From Bacteroidales bacterium (GTDB taxonomy: Bacteria > Bacteroidota > Bacteroidia > Bacteroidales > F082), in the NCBI GenBank assembly GCA_015493525.1, contig WGCY01000053.1:62001-126000 (forward strand): a DNA stretch of 64,000 nt. Reading direction: 5' to 3'. The position numbers and the translations under genes are program-made. Positions 61,639 through 64,000 of the stretch are shown here, piece by piece; position 1 is the first letter of the stretch; each line of letters starts with the position of its first letter. The notes beneath the pieces were generated by a model. The model searched no databases, had not been told where the DNA came from, and was given only the letters and a program-made list of their open reading frames with translations.

Positions 61639-62769
61639 ATGAAATTGTTTGATGTTTACCCACGATATGATGTGGAGATGGTAAAAGCCGAAGGTGTTTT
61701 TCTATGGGACAGCAACAACCATAAATACCTCGATTTGTATGGTGGGCACGGTGTTATATCCATTGGCCATACGCATCCCGTTTATGTGGACAGGTTAAAA
61801 TCGCAGCTCGGCAAAATGGCATTTTATTCCAATTCCGTAAATATTCCCGTGCAGGAAAGTTTTGCCGAAGAACTGACAAAATTCTCCGGCTATGCGGATT
61901 ACAAAGTGTTTTTGTGCAATTCGGGTGCCGAAGCCAATGAAAATGCTCTAAAATTGGCCTCTTTTTATACCGGCAAAAGACGTGTTATTGCTTTCAAGGG
62001 AAGTTTTCACGGAAGGACATCGGCAACACTTGCCGTTACGGACAATCCCAAACTTTCGTCCGCCCTGAACCGCTCTACTTTTCCGGTGGATTTTCTGGAA
62101 TTAAACCGTACCGACCAGCTCAGGCAAGCGTTTGAGAAAGAGGATATTTGTGCGGTTATTGTGGAAGGGATTCAGGGTGTGGGCGGACTGGATGCCCCCT
62201 CACCGGCATTTTTAAAACAACTCTCTGAGACGTGCCAGCAAAAGGGCGTTTTGCTTATACTGGATGAGATTCAAAGCGGATACGGAAGAACAGGCAAATT
62301 CTTTGCCCATCAATATGCTGGTATCCAACCGGATATTATAACCATGGCCAAAGGAATGGGAAATGGTTTTCCCATGGCAGGTCTGCTGATTCATCCGAAA
62401 ATAAAACCCTGGCACGGGATGTTGGGAACCACTTTTGGGGGAAATCCGCTTGCCTGTACCGCCGGTTTGGCCGTGCTTAAAGTTTTACGGCAGGATGCCG
62501 TTCTCAAGAATGTTTTGGAAGTCAACAAATTTCTGATGAACAAACTGAAAGAAATAAACCAGATCAAGCAAATAAAGGGCAAAGGTTTGATGCTTGGCGT
62601 GGAATTTGATTTTCCCATCCGGGAAATTCGTCAGACGTTGCTTTTTAAACATAAGATTTTTACCGGTTCGTCCGCTGATCCCAACCTGTTGCGTATCCTG
62701 CCACCCCTGACCATTTCAAAAAAACAAATCGCCCTGTTTCCAGCTGCATTAAAACAGATACTATCTTGA
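61639..62769 (+). CDS. argD: Acetyl/succinylornithine aminotransferase
   Basis: The 376-residue protein is a class-III aminotransferase with VFLCNSGAEANENALKLA, LILDEIQSGYGRTGK and the PLP-binding Lys238 in ITMAKGMGNGFPMAG. TTFGGNPLACTAGLAVL completes the pattern. It converts acyl-glutamate semialdehyde to acyl-ornithine. In the operon it sits between proC and argB (gap 18 bases to argB). Confidence 0.94.
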   Translation: MKLFDVYPRYDVEMVKAEGVFLWDSNNHKYLDLYGGHGVISIGHTHPVYVDRLKSQLGKMAFYSNSVNIPVQESFAEELTKFSGYADYKVFLCNSGAEANENALKLASFYTGKRRVIAFKGSFHGRTSATLAVTDNPKLSSALNRSTFPVDFLELNRTDQLRQAFEKEDICAVIVEGIQGVGGLDAPSPAFLKQLSETCQQKGVLLILDEIQSGYGRTGKFFAHQYAGIQPDIITMAKGMGNGFPMAGLLIHPKIKPWHGMLGTTFGGNPLACTAGLAVLKVLRQDAVLKNVLEVNKFLMNKLKEINQIKQIKGKGLMLGVEFDFPIREIRQTLLFKHKIFTGSSADPNLLRILPPLTISKKQIALFPAALKQILS

Positions 62770-62787
62770 CATATAAAAGAATAGGCC

Positions 62788-63573
62788 ATGAAATCAAAAG
62801 ATAAACTGAAGGTTGTAAAAATAGGGGGGAAGCTCATTGATGACAATGCCCGACTAAAAAGAATCCTGGCTGCCTTTGCCCGCCTGGAGGGAAATAAAAT
62901 CCTTGTTCATGGCGGTGGCTCCCTGGCCAGCCGCATCAGCCATTCGCTGGGAATAAAACCCCGAATGATAGATGGGAGAAGAATTACCTCTGCCCGCGAT
63001 ATGGAGGTGGTTACAATGGTATATGCCGGGCTGGTCAATAAACAAATTGTCGCCGGACTGCAAAAGGAGGGAAACAATGCCATAGGCCTGTCGGGAGCAG
63101 ATGGCAATAGCCTTGTGGCACACAAACGGCCCGTAAAAGAGGTGGATTACGGTTATGTGGGAGATATTGAAAAAGTAAATGCAAAAATGGTCAAAACATT
63201 GATAGAACTGGGATTGACACCTGTCTTCAGTGCCATTACCCATGATGCAAAAGGGCAATTGCTGAACACCAATTCCGACACCGTTGCCGCTGAAATTGCC
63301 ATGGCCATGAGCGAATATCTCGAAACGGAATTGCTCTATTGCTTTGAAAAACCAGGGGTTTTGAAAGATCCGGAAGACGAACGCTCAGTGTTGCCCTTAC
63401 TGGATTATTTCCTGTTTGAGAAGGGGAAAAAAGATGGCTTTATCCGGCAGGGAATGCTTCCCAAACTTCATACCGGGTTTCAGGCACTGAAAAAGAACGT
63501 TTCGGCGGTGAAAATTGGCAACGAAACATTGCTGGATGAGAAAACAACACTGTTTACACAATTAAAGTTATGA
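62788..63573 (+). CDS. argB: Acetyl/succinylglutamate kinase
   Basis: At 261 residues it has the amino-acid kinase fold: VVKIGGKLIDD, NKILVHGGGSLASRIS, GLSGADGNSLVAHKR and LNTNSDTVAAEIA. It phosphorylates acyl-glutamate. Succinyl rather than acetyl specificity is known in Bacteroides, but is not proven here. The stop overlaps the next ATG (ATGA, 63570-63573). Confidence 0.93.
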   Translation: MKSKDKLKVVKIGGKLIDDNARLKRILAAFARLEGNKILVHGGGSLASRISHSLGIKPRMIDGRRITSARDMEVVTMVYAGLVNKQIVAGLQKEGNNAIGLSGADGNSLVAHKRPVKEVDYGYVGDIEKVNAKMVKTLIELGLTPVFSAITHDAKGQLLNTNSDTVAAEIAMAMSEYLETELLYCFEKPGVLKDPEDERSVLPLLDYFLFEKGKKDGFIRQGMLPKLHTGFQALKKNVSAVKIGNETLLDEKTTLFTQLKL

Positions 63574-64000
63574 CAAATCTAATGGAGACAAAAGAACTAA
63601 AAACCAAAGCTTTAGAACTACTGACAGCCTTAATCAAAACGCCTGCTTTTTCGGGAGAAGAAGAAAAGGTACGTATCATTATTCAAGAATGGCTGAACGG
63701 TTTCGGCGTAAGCTATTCCGTTACCAACAACAACATCAAGGCGCAAAATCTTTATTTTGACCCGGCCAAACCGACCATTCTGCTGAACTCGCACATGGAT
63801 ACGGTAAAACCGAACAAAGGATATACCCGCGATCCCTTTTCCCCGGAGACAGAAAACGGAAAATTATACGGACTGGGCAGTAACGATGCCGGAGGCCCGT
63901 TGGTTTCGCTACTCAGTACATTTGTCTATTTTTACCGGCATAAGAACCTGAAATACAACCTGCTCATGGCGGCTACCGCCGAAGAGGAGAGTTCGGGGCC
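63570..64000 (+). CDS. M20 family deacylase (ArgE/DapE-like), 5' part (partial)
   Basis: The reading frame starts in an ATGA overlap with argB and runs off the end of the window. The visible ~143 residues start MTNLMETKELKTKALELLTA and show the metal-site motifs LLNSHMDTVKPN (His, Asp), GLGSNDAGGP (bridging Asp) and AATAEEESSG (catalytic Glu pair). In the operon it should remove the acyl group from acyl-ornithine or acyl-citrulline. Substrate is inferred from its location. argF' and argH are not in this window. Confidence 0.9.
   Translation, partial: MTNLMETKELKTKALELLTALIKTPAFSGEEEKVRIIIQEWLNGFGVSYSVTNNNIKAQNLYFDPAKPTILLNSHMDTVKPNKGYTRDPFSPETENGKLYGLGSNDAGGPLVSLLSTFVYFYRHKNLKYNLLMAATAEEESSG

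Noticed and set aside
1-64000. tRNA or rRNA genes
   Set aside because: No T-loop GTTCGAATC-type signatures with acceptor stems, and no rRNA-like blocks were seen in the spacers.

Overview
The window reads as chromosomal DNA of a Bacteroidota member (class Bacteroidia; a Bacteroidales or Marinilabiliales-like organism is my best guess, and the order cannot be resolved from sequence alone). The evidence is a PorX-type regulator of the type IX secretion system, a very large secreted protein ending in a type IX sorting domain, a bTHX ribosomal protein, repeated TAnnTTTG (-7) promoter boxes with TTG about 19-21 nt upstream, few strong Shine-Dalgarno sequences, and moderate G+C. Almost all of it is densely packed core genome. 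No rRNA, tRNA, CRISPR array, prophage or intact insertion sequence was seen.

Layout. 0-6.1 kb is a DNA-repair and accessory stretch: the end of uvrB with a coupled conserved protein, a standalone threonyl-tRNA editing domain, a structured GC-rich intergenic element, dinB, then a tandem array of about 100-bp hairpin repeats carrying a GxxExxY nuclease-like gene, then a LexA-like XRE/S24 regulator. 6.4-13.2 kb holds a three-gene RND efflux operon and a convergent FLVCR-like MFS transporter. 13.4-20.9 kb holds mnmE, sucD, a fused E1 alpha/beta dehydrogenase, a Wzx-like flippase, a DUF4136 lipoprotein and a small outer-membrane barrel. 21-28.3 kb holds a GT2 glycosyltransferase fused to a decayed sugar-phosphate transferase, a methyltransferase, ruvX, def, yqgE and a murL-murD2 pair. 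28.3-39.3 kb holds a bTHX protein with a histone-H1-like tail, trmH, an S9 peptidase, a TPR membrane protein, fmt, an HU gene, a 3-methyladenine glycosylase, an OMP, recQ and an HD hydrolase. 39.4-48.7 kb holds porX-tsaE-ald, a DUF6263 protein, dnaB, a DUF2779 Cas4-like protein with a PolB-like exonuclease, mnmD and an acylphosphatase. 49-57.6 kb holds the 1211-residue type IX cargo, a hypothetical protein, fluC, a DUF493 protein, a second fused E1 dehydrogenase and ppk2. 57.9-64 kb is an arginine operon: GNAT, argG, argC, proC, argD, argB and the start of an M20 deacylase.

How genes work together. MurL and MurD2 point to the alternative peptidoglycan route in which L-Glu is ligated to UDP-MurNAc-L-Ala and the product is then epimerised. 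MnmE and MnmD act on the same wobble-uridine modification. PorX and the 1211-residue protein connect to type IX secretion. The arginine genes are overlapped or closely spaced and probably form one transcript.

Most unusual region. The 3.98-5.30 kb array is built from about 100-bp units, each able to fold into one long imperfect hairpin made of CACnAAG/CTTnGTG sub-repeats. A GxxExxY PD-(D/E)XK-like gene sits exactly where one half-unit should be. A bipartite REP-like double hairpin lies in the first, degenerate unit. The array separates dinB from a self-cleavage-type repressor, and I regard it as the best candidate for an undescribed element.
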